Below, piece by piece: positions 37,651 through 46,959 of a DNA stretch of 54,036 nucleotides. This stretch comes from an uncultured Methylococcaceae bacterium. GTDB lineage: Bacteria > Pseudomonadota > Gammaproteobacteria > Methylococcales > Methylomonadaceae. The stretch is taken from assembly GCA_903839855.1 (NCBI GenBank), contig CAIMEB010000250.1:1-54036 (forward strand), read 5' to 3'. Within the stretch, counting starts at the first letter, position 1, and every line of letters starts with the position of its first letter. The notes under the pieces were generated by a model. The model did no database searches, was not told where the DNA came from, and worked only from the letters and a program-made list of their open reading frames with translations. A program made the position numbers and the translations under genes.

Positions 37651-38691
37651 TCAGTGGGTTATATGTTGAACCTCCACTGTTTTCCAAACGGATTCAATAA
37701 AGTCAGCATTCATTTCAGGCATGCCTTCTCGTATCCATTTAACTAATACAGCCGCTATATTGGGATAGGTAATTTGAATGGCACGTTCGTCATGTAACCA
37801 TTTTTCAATAATGTTTGCATCCATATCATTCATGGTTTGGCCGTAGCCAAGTTGATGTAAGGCTTTAGCATTCGATATTTGTTCCATTTGTGAATGGAGT
37901 GGCTTGGCAAGAATTTTTTTCCCTAATTGTAGGGCTTCGCTAGCAAGCTCAAACCCGGCATTACTGATAATGCCACCACTATCCATTAAGTTTTCTTGGA
38001 ACTGGGTTCGTGACAATGGGTAACAAATAATATGATCGAATGCAGATTCTGTTAATTCCGGGGAATACAGGTGGAATTCAAACTCTTTAAAAGGAGATAA
38101 CAGTTTGATGACCAGCTGTTGATCTTCAAAAGGCAGATAAACAATAATTTTATTTCTGATGGTACACAGAGGTGTCTCGGGTGTTTCTATGATAGGCGGT
38201 AGGATGGGTTGGTTAAAATGATGCCAATGTAGGCCAACATCTATGTTAGCCGGCGCAAAGTATTTCATGACCTGATTAGCAATCGGATCAGAACCCGCTC
38301 TAGGAATATCATAATTAAAAGCGTATTGATGTCCAATACCCAAAACAGCTTTTTTCTGATTTCTTGCAGCCCAAGCAGTCACTGGTTCAAAATCGCTAAT
38401 GACCAGATCATAGCCACTTAAGTCCAGGCTTTTTATATCTTTGATTAAAGTAAGCGGCTTAGCATCCCACGCTGTTTTAAGATAATTAACATTACCTTTA
38501 TGGGTATTAAAGGTTAGACCTGTTCGTACCTGGTAGCCATTAAATATTTCCATATCAAAATATTTATCAGCTGGACGACCTGTAAATTGAAAAGTCACGT
38601 CTATACCGGCTGCATAAAGCTCCTTTGCCATAACTCTTGCACGGGTGATATGCCCGTTTCCAGTACCCTGTACGCCATAAAAAATCTTCAT
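37651..38691 (-). CDS. MJ1255/VC2487-type glycosyltransferase
   Basis: This 346-residue protein opens with FYGVQGTGNGHITRARVMAKEL, the 'G.G.GH..R' start of the MJ1255/VC2487 family, and has a GT28-like C-terminal half (GGIISNAGFELASEALQLGKKILAKPL near 245-275) with the 'G...L..G.P.' donor loop. DFEPVTAWAA near 96-105 is a family mark. The acceptor and sugar are not known; MurG-like folds suggest a lipid or glycolipid. The gene stands alone. AGGAAAAATATG gives a good ribosome site. Confidence 0.82.
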   Translation of the reverse strand: MKIFYGVQGTGNGHITRARVMAKELYAAGIDVTFQFTGRPADKYFDMEIFNGYQVRTGLTFNTHKGNVNYLKTAWDAKPLTLIKDIKSLDLSGYDLVISDFEPVTAWAARNQKKAVLGIGHQYAFNYDIPRAGSDPIANQVMKYFAPANIDVGLHWHHFNQPILPPIIETPETPLCTIRNKIIVYLPFEDQQLVIKLLSPFKEFEFHLYSPELTESAFDHIICYPLSRTQFQENLMDSGGIISNAGFELASEALQLGKKILAKPLHSQMEQISNAKALHQLGYGQTMNDMDANIIEKWLHDERAIQITYPNIAAVLVKWIREGMPEMNADFIESVWKTVEVQHITH

Positions 38692-38930
38692 ATTTTTCCT
38701 ACATTAATTAAATCTTAATGTGGAAAGAGTAAAGTGCTTCTATGACAGATAAATGAAAGTTTGTTTAAGTTTTTATGACAAGTTAGTTTTAGTTAGATTC
38801 TTTAGTTAACCGTTATGAAAGTCATTTACGCTTATGTGTTAAGATTACTTATTTTTATGTGGGTCTTTTCTTTGAACTTAACGCATGTTTTTAGCTAAAG
38901 ATAGCTCGCCATTAATTTTTCAGGTGAATA

Positions 38931-39608
38931 GTGGCTGATTCAAAAATTAAGTTATCCAAGAAAATCGCAATGTTCATGTTGCTAGTTGTGGTGATTGTTT
39001 GTAGTTATGTTATTTATGCGGTGCCCTTAAAAGAGGTACTTAAGCAAAGTTATGAAATTAAAGCCAGGCTAGCTGAAGCGGGTTATGCCGGGCCTGTTAT
39101 CTTTACCTTGGGCGCTGCTTTTTTAACGGCGATTGGTATGCCACGGTTATTATTATGTACGTTAGCAGGCATTATCTTTGGTTTTAACTGGGGCTTTGCG
39201 CTGAGTCATTTTGGCACTGTACTGGGTGCTTACGGTGCTTTTGTGTTTGCACGCTGGAGTGGTCGGGATTATGTGCACAAGAAGTTCCCCAAGATTATCG
39301 CCTTATCACAGTCTACGCAAGCACAAGGCTGGCAGTCTGTCTTATTTGTAAGGCAACTGCCTATTAGTGGCTTGTATAACGATATTTTGTTAGGGATGAG
39401 TGCGGTGACTCATACCGATTTTTGGATTGGTACGTTTATTGGCTTCTTGCCCTTGGGAGTGACCGCAACCTTAGTAGGCGCAGGTGCAATACAGACTGAC
39501 ATCTCTCATCTTGCACAATATTTAGCTATCGCGGCCTGTGCTTTCTTTGGATTAACGATGGGCTTAAAAAGGCTTATCGCTCATCGTCAACGAAAGAACG
39601 CAACCTAG
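38931..39608 (+). CDS. TVP38/TMEM64 (DedA-like VTT) membrane protein
   Basis: This 225-residue inner-membrane protein has about five to six helices and the VTT/SNARE-associated domain: GYAGPVIFTLGAAFLTAIGMPRLLLCTLAGIIFGFNWG across about 51-90, then FARWSGRD and a conserved QLPISGLYNDILLGMS segment. Related DedA/TVP38 proteins are thought to recycle or scramble lipids, but this one is unproven. The start is GTG with CAGGTGAA just before it. The 239 bases upstream show no other gene. It ends next to a REP-like palindrome shared with asnB. Confidence 0.85.
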   Translation: MADSKIKLSKKIAMFMLLVVVIVCSYVIYAVPLKEVLKQSYEIKARLAEAGYAGPVIFTLGAAFLTAIGMPRLLLCTLAGIIFGFNWGFALSHFGTVLGAYGAFVFARWSGRDYVHKKFPKIIALSQSTQAQGWQSVLFVRQLPISGLYNDILLGMSAVTHTDFWIGTFIGFLPLGVTATLVGAGAIQTDISHLAQYLAIAACAFFGLTMGLKRLIAHRQRKNAT

Positions 39609-39644
39609 AGACCGAATAGGTCGTAACGTACGGACAGGTGCACC

Positions 39645-39672
39645 GTAGGGACAGGTCGCGACCTATCCCTAC
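39645..39672. repeat. 28-bp REP-like palindrome overlapping the asnB stop codon
   Basis: Two 14-base arms meet at a central CGCG (GTAGGGACAGGTCG with CGACCTATCCCTAC); the only mismatch is at 39652/39665. The last four bases include the asnB TAG. A diverged, partial copy of the arm (AGGTCG, then GGACAGGT) lies just left at 39618-39640. It looks like a mobile extragenic palindrome that landed at the ends of two convergent genes and may also end their transcripts. Confidence 0.8.
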
Positions 39673-41507
39673 ACCGATTCTAACCATTCACTGAGCACGC
39701 ATAAAGTCCAGATAGGTCGGGCATGATCCGCTTTTCGTTGAGTATGTTCTTGTAATAATTGAATCGCAACTAATGGATTAACACCAACCCTTTCTAACAG
39801 CGGTGAAGTTAGTTTCTCTTTTGCCCAGTCATATAAAGGCTCCCGTAACCAACTGCTTAACGGAACCGAAAGCCCCCGTTTTTTGCGGTACACGATGTCT
39901 TTGGGTAAATAGCGTAGCGCATATTCCTTTAGAAACACTTTCGTTTTTATCTGCTGAACCCGCTCACTTTCAGGTAGTGTGGCCGCAAATTCCATAACTT
40001 CCTGATCTAAAAAAGGAGCTCTAAGCTCTAAGGCGGACTTCATACTAGCGCGGTCTGCTTTAGTTAATAGACCCTCAGCTAAAGAGGTTTCCAAGTCATG
40101 TTGTTGCAAGCGATTGAGCATCTCTGAAGACGAATAAATCGAATGGGTCATTAACGGTGGGGTGACACCTAAACGCTTTAAAATGGTCGGCGAGATTGAC
40201 GATGTCCAAAGAATATGCCGCCCCAGGAAGTCTAAGTCATCTCCCAAAATAAATCGTTTGAGTAGAAAAGCGAGGGTTACTTTTTTATCACTGGACGGCC
40301 AGCTATCCACAGCACGTCGAATGAGTGTTCTTATGGGCGCTGGCAGTTGTGCATAATAGCCTGCGAATCCGGCGCCAAAATAAGTTGGATAACCTCCAAA
40401 CAGTTCGTCGGCTCCTTCTCCAACCAAAGCCACCCGTACATCTTGAGCCGCCCGTCTAGCAAGTAACGCGCTAGGTACCCAAGCGGGATCGGATAAAGGT
40501 TCACCGACTTGCCGAACCAGTTTAGCAATAGTCGGAGGGAAATCTTCTGGGTGCACCCAGACGGGTACGAAGTTAACGCCAATGGTACTGGCTACTTGTT
40601 CCGCATAATGACCTTCGTCATACGAGGCTTCAGTAAAGCGAAGACTATAGGCCGTGAGGGTTTTTTCAGGGCGAATGTCTTTGGTGACTGCGGTAATTAA
40701 GGAAGAATCAAGACCGCCACTTAAAAATAGACCAAAATCAACATCGACTTCGCTTTGTTTTCTGACGGCATCTCTAAAAACAGTATCAAATGCATCTAAT
40801 GAACCTGATTTTTTAGGTGTTTGTACCGTGTTCCATTGCCAATAGCGCTTACGCTCAATACCGGCTGTGCTAAAGGTGATTATTTCACCGGGTGACACTT
40901 TATGCAGGTTGGAAAAAGGGCTATTGGGCGCAACAAAAAATCCAGACTGTAAGTAACGATGTACGGCGTCTTCGTTGATTTCATAGGTCTGTTCGCTGGT
41001 TGATACCAAGGCTGAGATAAGTGATGCAAATGAAATGATGCCTTCATTAATAGTGAAAAATAAGGGTCGCTCTCCCGCTCGGTCTCGTGCTAATAAAAGC
41101 TTCTTTGAGCGTGGGTCCCAGATGGCGATAGCAAAAGCGCCTTTTAGCTGTTCGACAAAGTTGTCTCCCAGTTCTAAATATAAACCGGGGATAACCGCGA
41201 CATCAGTACTTTGTGGGACAGGTCTGCCGCGACTTAATAACCATTCACGCAATTCTTGGTGGTTGTCAATTTCACCATTACACGCCATCATGACACCGGT
41301 CTCTGTGTCGATAATGGGTTGCTTACCATCACTTAAGCCACGTATGGCTAAGCGGGTCATCCCAAATACGGCGGAAACATCACCATCAATACCGGTATCA
41401 TCAGGGCCTCGATGCATTAAGGTATCAATCATTTTATTAACACGTTCCTGGCTAGCGGGACTGTCCACAAGACCTTCTAGCGCAACTAAACCACAAATAC
41501 CACACAT
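39669..41507 (-). CDS. asnB: Asparagine synthase (glutamine-hydrolysing), class II AsnB type
   Basis: This 612-residue protein starts MCGICG, with the glutaminase nucleophile Cys2, and has the ATP-binding SGGLDSS motif at 263-269. The N-terminal Ntn domain spans about 1-200 and the synthetase domain the remainder. It forms asparagine from aspartate, or amidates another acid in specialised forms. The GT39 gene upstream ends two bases before its start, so they are one unit; this hints at a surface-sugar amidation role as an alternative, but standard AsnB is the safer call. Its stop lies in a REP-like palindrome. Confidence 0.9.
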   Translation of the reverse strand: MCGICGLVALEGLVDSPASQERVNKMIDTLMHRGPDDTGIDGDVSAVFGMTRLAIRGLSDGKQPIIDTETGVMMACNGEIDNHQELREWLLSRGRPVPQSTDVAVIPGLYLELGDNFVEQLKGAFAIAIWDPRSKKLLLARDRAGERPLFFTINEGIISFASLISALVSTSEQTYEINEDAVHRYLQSGFFVAPNSPFSNLHKVSPGEIITFSTAGIERKRYWQWNTVQTPKKSGSLDAFDTVFRDAVRKQSEVDVDFGLFLSGGLDSSLITAVTKDIRPEKTLTAYSLRFTEASYDEGHYAEQVASTIGVNFVPVWVHPEDFPPTIAKLVRQVGEPLSDPAWVPSALLARRAAQDVRVALVGEGADELFGGYPTYFGAGFAGYYAQLPAPIRTLIRRAVDSWPSSDKKVTLAFLLKRFILGDDLDFLGRHILWTSSISPTILKRLGVTPPLMTHSIYSSSEMLNRLQQHDLETSLAEGLLTKADRASMKSALELRAPFLDQEVMEFAATLPESERVQQIKTKVFLKEYALRYLPKDIVYRKKRGLSVPLSSWLREPLYDWAKEKLTSPLLERVGVNPLVAIQLLQEHTQRKADHARPIWTLCVLSEWLESV

Positions 41508-41509
41508 AA

Positions 41510-43279
41510 TTAATGTCCTGTTGGTGTGGGAAGTAAAACCGCTGAATATTTATAGTCGAGCGCTTTGATTTCAACGCCTTGTGCCGTGGCAATGGCTTGT
41601 AGGCTTGGTAGATGGTTACTGTCGGTCATCAGATAAATGGGGTGCTTTCTTGAGGCAAGCCAGCTTTCTTTTTCTGTAAAAGGAATCATCCCTTCAGGCC
41701 AGGGTTTGAGTGTTTTAAGATTAAAGACGACATAATTACTGGTTAATTCACTGCCGTCACGACTGATGACAGTGACCTGATGTTTAAGGTAAAACGGTAA
41801 GCCGTTAGGCATACATTCCAGGCAAACAAGTTCAGCTTCGGGTGGTATGGCCGTGGTAATCTTTTCTGCCAGATGCCGTGCAGAACGGATGTCTGAAAAG
41901 GTAGCTAACACATTAAAGTTGACCGTCATTAACAGGATCGGAAAACTGAGAAATGCAGCAAGTACTATTCGACTATGTCGAGTCCAGAGTGCCGCGATAG
42001 AGAGTAAGGAAACAATACCAAAAGAGATTGCCATAGGCAAAATGGATGGTATAAAAAGATCAAACGCGGCTTGTTTATCCGCAAGTCGGCTGCGGAGTAT
42101 TTCAGGATCTGCTGCAACAACACCCACGGCGATAGCGAGAATTGTGCTTAATAGCAACAGTGGAATAGTCGCATGCCATAAAATTTGTTTAGATCGTCCT
42201 GTTTCGTTATTCAATGCCTGAGCAAAAACACGCGCGGTTAATACGCCCAGTACCATGACTCCTGTGAGAATATAACCGGGTAACTTTGATTTGGAAACAG
42301 AGAAAAATAAAACGACAACAATGACCCAGATGATGAATAAGCGATCTGCTTTAGTCCACTGTGTCCGGTTACGCCAAGCGACAACAGTCGCTTCCGGTAG
42401 GATAAAGCTCCAAGGGAAAAATGTACTGGCGATAATAATAGCATAATAATAAAAAGGCGCGGTTCGATGAAACTCTGTGGTGGTGAATCGCGAAATAGAC
42501 TCTTTCATGATGCCATAATAAGGAAAATCAGGGCAGAGTATCGATAAACCAATAAACCACGGTAATACGATGGCGAAGAAGAGCAGCCAGTTAGGCCAGG
42601 CAAAAACCCGTTTTAGAGCACTTAAACGATGTTCAAAGCCATTAAAAATTGCGACAACCAGAGATGGAATAATAAAGCCAACCGGCCCCTTTACCAAAGT
42701 GGCGCAGCCCGCTAAAAAGGCTGCCAGTAAGTACCAGTATTTACGCTGTTTATCGTCATATTCTTCTGCCAGATAACATGAAAAAATAGTACTGGAGACA
42801 AAGAATGCTAAGGTCATATCAAAAATGACGATCCTTGCAAACGCAATATAAAGCGGTGTCGAAGCAACAATTAGCGTTGCCAGTAGTGCGGTACGCTGAT
42901 CGTATACTTTTCGGCAAAAGAAAAACACCGCAACGACTAATGCAAAGCCAAAGAACGCGGAAGAAAAGCGTGCCGCACCTTCTGTTTCACCGAATAATGA
43001 AAAAGACAGCGCGACCGTCTTAAAATAAAACGCCGGCTTATCAAGATAGGTTAGACCATTATACGTAGGCACTAACCAGGCATGTGACTCACTCATTTCT
43101 CTGGCTACTTCAGCGTTACGGCCTTCATCAGGTGATATTAAAGCCGAACCACCTAAGTGTCCAAACAGCAGATAGGCCGCAATAATGAGAGTAATGAACG
43201 TAATCCATACCGTGGATTTGGAAGAATTTACATCATCATTATGAGCAGGGCCATTTGTTTGAGAATTGAAAAAAGTCAT
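41510..43279 (-). CDS. GT39/ArnT-like membrane glycosyltransferase
   Basis: This 589-residue inner-membrane protein has about 11-12 helices. The first periplasmic loop carries ISPDEGRNAEVAREM near 51-65 and YLDKPAFYFK near 77-86, the Asp/Glu and DKP motifs of the ArnT/PMT (GT39/GT83) superfamily. Such enzymes move a sugar from a polyprenyl-phosphate donor to lipid A or a protein. No other arn genes are nearby, so aminoarabinose is not implied. The C-terminal periplasmic region (about 440-589) is soluble. It is first in a unit with asnB. Confidence 0.85.
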   Translation of the reverse strand: MTFFNSQTNGPAHNDDVNSSKSTVWITFITLIIAAYLLFGHLGGSALISPDEGRNAEVAREMSESHAWLVPTYNGLTYLDKPAFYFKTVALSFSLFGETEGAARFSSAFFGFALVVAVFFFCRKVYDQRTALLATLIVASTPLYIAFARIVIFDMTLAFFVSSTIFSCYLAEEYDDKQRKYWYLLAAFLAGCATLVKGPVGFIIPSLVVAIFNGFEHRLSALKRVFAWPNWLLFFAIVLPWFIGLSILCPDFPYYGIMKESISRFTTTEFHRTAPFYYYAIIIASTFFPWSFILPEATVVAWRNRTQWTKADRLFIIWVIVVVLFFSVSKSKLPGYILTGVMVLGVLTARVFAQALNNETGRSKQILWHATIPLLLLSTILAIAVGVVAADPEILRSRLADKQAAFDLFIPSILPMAISFGIVSLLSIAALWTRHSRIVLAAFLSFPILLMTVNFNVLATFSDIRSARHLAEKITTAIPPEAELVCLECMPNGLPFYLKHQVTVISRDGSELTSNYVVFNLKTLKPWPEGMIPFTEKESWLASRKHPIYLMTDSNHLPSLQAIATAQGVEIKALDYKYSAVLLPTPTGH

Positions 43280-43325
43280 TGTATCTGGATATCTTTATAA
43301 GCGATGGATAAAGGTGCTAATAATA

Positions 43326-45977
43326 TTAGGCTAAGCTCTTGCTGGCAACTTCATAAACATCTTTAGAAACGGCATCGGTGGCGATGATTCTTTCTAACTG
43401 TGTTTTCATCAGTGCTTGTCTACCCACATCATAACGACGCCATGAGGTTAAGGCATTTAACATCCGTGAAGCCACTTGCGGGTTTAAGGTATTAAGCGCA
43501 ATGATGTGGTCACCTAAAAATTGATAACCCTGGCCATTGGCCGCATGGAAGTGTAAAGGGTTCGCCTGGCTAAAGGCACCAATGAGTGAACGCACTCGAT
43601 TGGGGTTTCTTAAGTCAAAAGCAGGGTGTTGCAATAAGCGTTGCACCACACTAAAGGTATCTGGATTAGAACTTGATGCCTGTAAAGAAAACCATTTATC
43701 GATCACCAGGGCTTCGTTCTGCCATTGATCATAAAAGCTGTCTAAGCAAGTTGCTTTAGCCGGGTGTGCGCTATTGACGATAACCGCTAAAGCAGCGATT
43801 TGATCAGTCATATTTTTAGCGGCAGTAAATTGTTGCTCTGCCCATTGCTGAATGTCGGCCTGTTCTAATCGTCCTAAATAAGCGAGGCAGACATTTTTGA
43901 TTCGTCTACTACCAATGGCACCGGCGTCAAATTGACCTGATTCTTCACGATGGTTTTCTAAATACAGCGCTTTAAATTGGGTTTGTAGTTGCTCAGCCAA
44001 AGACACTAAAACAAATTCACGTGCGGTATGAATCGCGTCTACATCAATGACGGTCATTTGTTCTGCCAGATAGGTTTCTGACGGTAGAGTTAATAATAAA
44101 GAAAAATAAGACAAGTCATCCCAAGGTTGTGCAAGGACTTGTTTAAAGGCATTAACAATAATCGGATTTATGTGTAATTCACGACCGGTTTGTACATCAC
44201 TAATCAAGCCGGTAATAATTTGTCCGGCCAGTTGTTGACCTGCTTCCCAGCGGTTAAAGGTATCGGGATCATAACTTAATAAAAAGGCCAGCTCTTCAAG
44301 ACTGCGCTCCATCACTAATTTAACGGGTGCAGAAAAACCTCTTAATATCGAAACGATGGGTTGTTCGGTTAGATTTTCAAATACAAAGCTTTGTTCGGCT
44401 TCGGTTAATTGTAAGATCACTTGATCTGAAGCCGTTACTGCGCCATTTAATTGGCAATTAAGCGTTTCACCGGCTTTATTAATTAATCCGACAGTCACCG
44501 GAATATGCAGCGGTTCTTTTACGTCTTGCCCTGGTGTAGGGGGGCAATATTGTTTAATGGTTAAAGTCAAAGCTTGAGCAGCGGCATCATAAGCTTGTTG
44601 AACCGTCAGAACGGGAGTACCGGCTTGTTCATACCAGCGACGGAATTGACTCAGATCAACGTCATTAGCCGCTTCCATGGCATTAACAAAATCATTACAG
44701 GTGACGGCTTGACCATCGTGACGGGCAAAGTATAAGTCACAGCCTTTTCTAAAGCCTGCTGCCCCTAACAGGGTATAGATCATGCGCACCACTTCGGCGC
44801 CTTTCTCATAAACGGTGAGCGTATAGAAATTATTAATTTCAATGTACGTGTCAGGTCTAATCGGGTGAGCCATTGGGCCGGCATCTTCAGCAAATTGACG
44901 GGTCCGTAAGTTGATTACATCCTCAATGCGTTTAACGGCTTTAGAGGTCCGATCACCGGTAAACTCCTGGTCACGAAAGACCGTAAAGCCTTCTTTTAAG
45001 CTTAATTGAAACCAATCACGACAGGTGACTCGGTTACCTGTCCAGTTATGAAAGTATTCATGACCGATAACGCCTTCTATATGTTCATAATCAAAGTCAG
45101 TGGCGGTATCAGGGCGGGCTAACACAAACTTGGTGTTAAATACGTTTAGGCCTTTGTTTTCCATCGCCCCCATATTAAAGTGTCCTACCGCTACAATCAT
45201 GTATAAATCCAGGTCATATTCCAGACCATAGACTTCTTCATCCCATTTCATGGCGTTTTTAAGTGATTGCATCGCGTGACTGCATTTGTCTAAATCATGC
45301 GCTTCAACAAAGATTTGTAAACTAATCGAGCGGCCTGATTTTGTGATGAAATGATCTTCAATACAGTCTAATTGTCCAGCGACTAAAGCAAATAAGTAGC
45401 AGGGTTTGTTAAATGGATCTTCCCAGGTAACCCAATGCTGATTATTATCCAAGTCACCCGAAGCTATTTTATTACCATTCGATAATAACACCGGATATTG
45501 AGTTTTATCACCTACCAGAGTGGTGGTAAATTGACTCATCACATCCGGCCTATCCAGAAAATAAGTAATTTTTCTAAAGCCTTCCGCTTCGCATTGAGTA
45601 CAAAGCATCCCGTTAGAGAGGTATAAACCTTCTAAAGCGGTATTCGCTTTGGGATTAATGGTGTTTTCGATCGTTAAGATAAATTCACGGTGTTGCGGCA
45701 CAGAGTGAATGATTAATGAATCGGGTGTTAGCTGGTAGTCTGACTCAGAGAGTTCCTCGTCATCATGGATAATAACGCGGATTAGCTTTAGATTTTCGCC
45801 CAATAAAACCAGAGGAGCATCGCCTGTTTGACTGGCAGGATTACGGGTTAAAGTCAGTCGCGAGATAACCCGGGTATTGTCTTCAGTTAAGTTAAAGTTT
45901 AGATCAACGTGACTAATCAGAAATTCAGGAACGGTGTAATCCTTTAAGTATATGGTTTGTGGGTTAGCTTCGCGCAT
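43326..45977 (-). CDS. pepN: Aminopeptidase N (M1 family)
   Basis: From the ATG at 45977 this is 883 residues. The exopeptidase motif GAMEN is at 270-274, the zinc site HEYFH at 306-310 with the third ligand E329, and the long C-terminal helical domain is complete, as in E. coli PepN. It removes N-terminal residues from peptides in the cytoplasm. An ATG 36 bases upstream would overlap the DUF423 gene further; GCAGG eight bases before 45977 supports the start given. The 14-base overlap with the DUF423 gene suggests coupling. Confidence 0.95.
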   Translation of the reverse strand: MREANPQTIYLKDYTVPEFLISHVDLNFNLTEDNTRVISRLTLTRNPASQTGDAPLVLLGENLKLIRVIIHDDEELSESDYQLTPDSLIIHSVPQHREFILTIENTINPKANTALEGLYLSNGMLCTQCEAEGFRKITYFLDRPDVMSQFTTTLVGDKTQYPVLLSNGNKIASGDLDNNQHWVTWEDPFNKPCYLFALVAGQLDCIEDHFITKSGRSISLQIFVEAHDLDKCSHAMQSLKNAMKWDEEVYGLEYDLDLYMIVAVGHFNMGAMENKGLNVFNTKFVLARPDTATDFDYEHIEGVIGHEYFHNWTGNRVTCRDWFQLSLKEGFTVFRDQEFTGDRTSKAVKRIEDVINLRTRQFAEDAGPMAHPIRPDTYIEINNFYTLTVYEKGAEVVRMIYTLLGAAGFRKGCDLYFARHDGQAVTCNDFVNAMEAANDVDLSQFRRWYEQAGTPVLTVQQAYDAAAQALTLTIKQYCPPTPGQDVKEPLHIPVTVGLINKAGETLNCQLNGAVTASDQVILQLTEAEQSFVFENLTEQPIVSILRGFSAPVKLVMERSLEELAFLLSYDPDTFNRWEAGQQLAGQIITGLISDVQTGRELHINPIIVNAFKQVLAQPWDDLSYFSLLLTLPSETYLAEQMTVIDVDAIHTAREFVLVSLAEQLQTQFKALYLENHREESGQFDAGAIGSRRIKNVCLAYLGRLEQADIQQWAEQQFTAAKNMTDQIAALAVIVNSAHPAKATCLDSFYDQWQNEALVIDKWFSLQASSSNPDTFSVVQRLLQHPAFDLRNPNRVRSLIGAFSQANPLHFHAANGQGYQFLGDHIIALNTLNPQVASRMLNALTSWRRYDVGRQALMKTQLERIIATDAVSKDVYEVASKSLA

Positions 45978-46371
45978 TCTTATACCTGCTGTTATGTTGT
46001 TTTTTTGTTGCAAAAATAGCGATTAAAACCCACGCCATGATAAAACTGACTCCACCTATTGGGGTAATGATACCTATCCACTTTAAATTGAGTATGACCA
46101 GGAGGTAGAGACTGCCAGAAAATAAAATAATACCCATAAACATCAACCAACCGGCCCAATAGATTAATTTAGACTCTGGCGATTGTTGGTGTACCAGGGA
46201 AATCCCCATTAATCCCAGTGCGTGCCACATTTGGTAAGTCACGCCGGTTTGATAAACCGTTAGCAGTTCGGGACTCAACACATTTTTCAAGCCATGGGCA
46301 CCAAAAGCTCCCAAGCCAACACCGGTCATCGCGCTGAGTGAGGCTAGCAATAAAAATATAGACTTCATCAT
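45964..46371 (-). CDS. DUF423 family membrane protein (YgdD-like)
   Basis: This 135-residue protein has four helices (about 4-24, 43-62, 66-88, 95-120) and the DUF423 start: GVGLGAFGAHGLKN followed by YQTGVTYQMWHALGL. The family is widespread and its function is unknown. It overlaps moaB by one base upstream and pepN by 14 bases downstream, so the three genes form an operon. Nothing suggests a special role in this window. Confidence 0.92.
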   Translation of the reverse strand: MMKSIFLLLASLSAMTGVGLGAFGAHGLKNVLSPELLTVYQTGVTYQMWHALGLMGISLVHQQSPESKLIYWAGWLMFMGIILFSGSLYLLVILNLKWIGIITPIGGVSFIMAWVLIAIFATKKQHNSRYKNARS

Positions 46372-46889
46372 TATTTTTCCATAAGTCTGGGCATTAGTTG
46401 CACTAAATTACACGGTCGGGTTCGATAATCCAGTTGATCCTTAATTAAAGCATCCCATGCGGTTCTACAGGCACCAGAAGAACCGGGCAGGCAAAAAATA
46501 TAAGTGCCATTAGCAACGCCTGCGAGCGCTCTGGATTGAATCGTTGAGGTTTTAATATCCTGATAGGATAGCCATCTGAAGGTTTCACCAAAACCATCCA
46601 ATGCTTTATCAAGTAAAGGAAAAACGGCCTCGGGTGTACCATCTCTACCGGTGACGCCAGTGCCTCCCGTGCTAATGATCACATTGATGTTATCACGGGC
46701 AATCCATTGTGAAACAACGGCTCTGATTTGATAAATATCATCCGGTACAATGATTTTTTCGTGAACAAGGTGTCCGGCTTCTGTAGCCCGATCAACCAAT
46801 GTTTTTCCTGAGGTATCATCAGCATCTGTGCGGGTGTCTGAAACCACTAATATGGCTATATTTAAGGGAATAAAGTGTCTATCGTTCAT
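46371..46889 (-). CDS. moaB: Molybdenum cofactor biosynthesis protein B
   Basis: This 172-residue protein belongs to the MoaB/MogA family: AILVVSDTRT near 13-22, then ISTGGTGVTGRDGTPE near 84-99 (the molybdopterin-binding loop), and FCLPGSSGACRTAWD near the C-terminus. The family adenylylates molybdopterin or stabilises it. Molybdenum cofactor is needed by the assimilatory nitrate reductase that begins beyond the right edge, but the two are not linked here. It is first in the moaB-DUF423-pepN run. Confidence 0.93.
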   Translation of the reverse strand: MNDRHFIPLNIAILVVSDTRTDADDTSGKTLVDRATEAGHLVHEKIIVPDDIYQIRAVVSQWIARDNINVIISTGGTGVTGRDGTPEAVFPLLDKALDGFGETFRWLSYQDIKTSTIQSRALAGVANGTYIFCLPGSSGACRTAWDALIKDQLDYRTRPCNLVQLMPRLMEK

Positions 46890-46916
46890 ACTTAATTAAA
46901 AAAGACAAAAGGGAAC

Positions 46917-46949
46917 GGCGAAAGGTAACGTGAGTTATGACCTTTCGCC
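46917..46949 (-). terminator. Hairpin between the DegQ-type gene and moaB
   Basis: GGCGAAAGGT (46917-46926) pairs perfectly with ACCTTTCGCC (46940-46949). It lies 11 bases past the stop of the protease gene. The T-run (GTTTTTTT) is on the plus-strand side, while the minus direction shows only CCCTTTTG, so efficiency for the protease transcript is uncertain. Confidence 0.65.
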
Positions 46950-46959
46950 TGTTTTTTTA

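Noticed and set aside
41035-41568. 177-codon plus-strand frame antisense to asnB
   Set aside because: The opposite strand encodes an intact asparagine synthase; the frame shows Ser/Arg-rich antisense composition.
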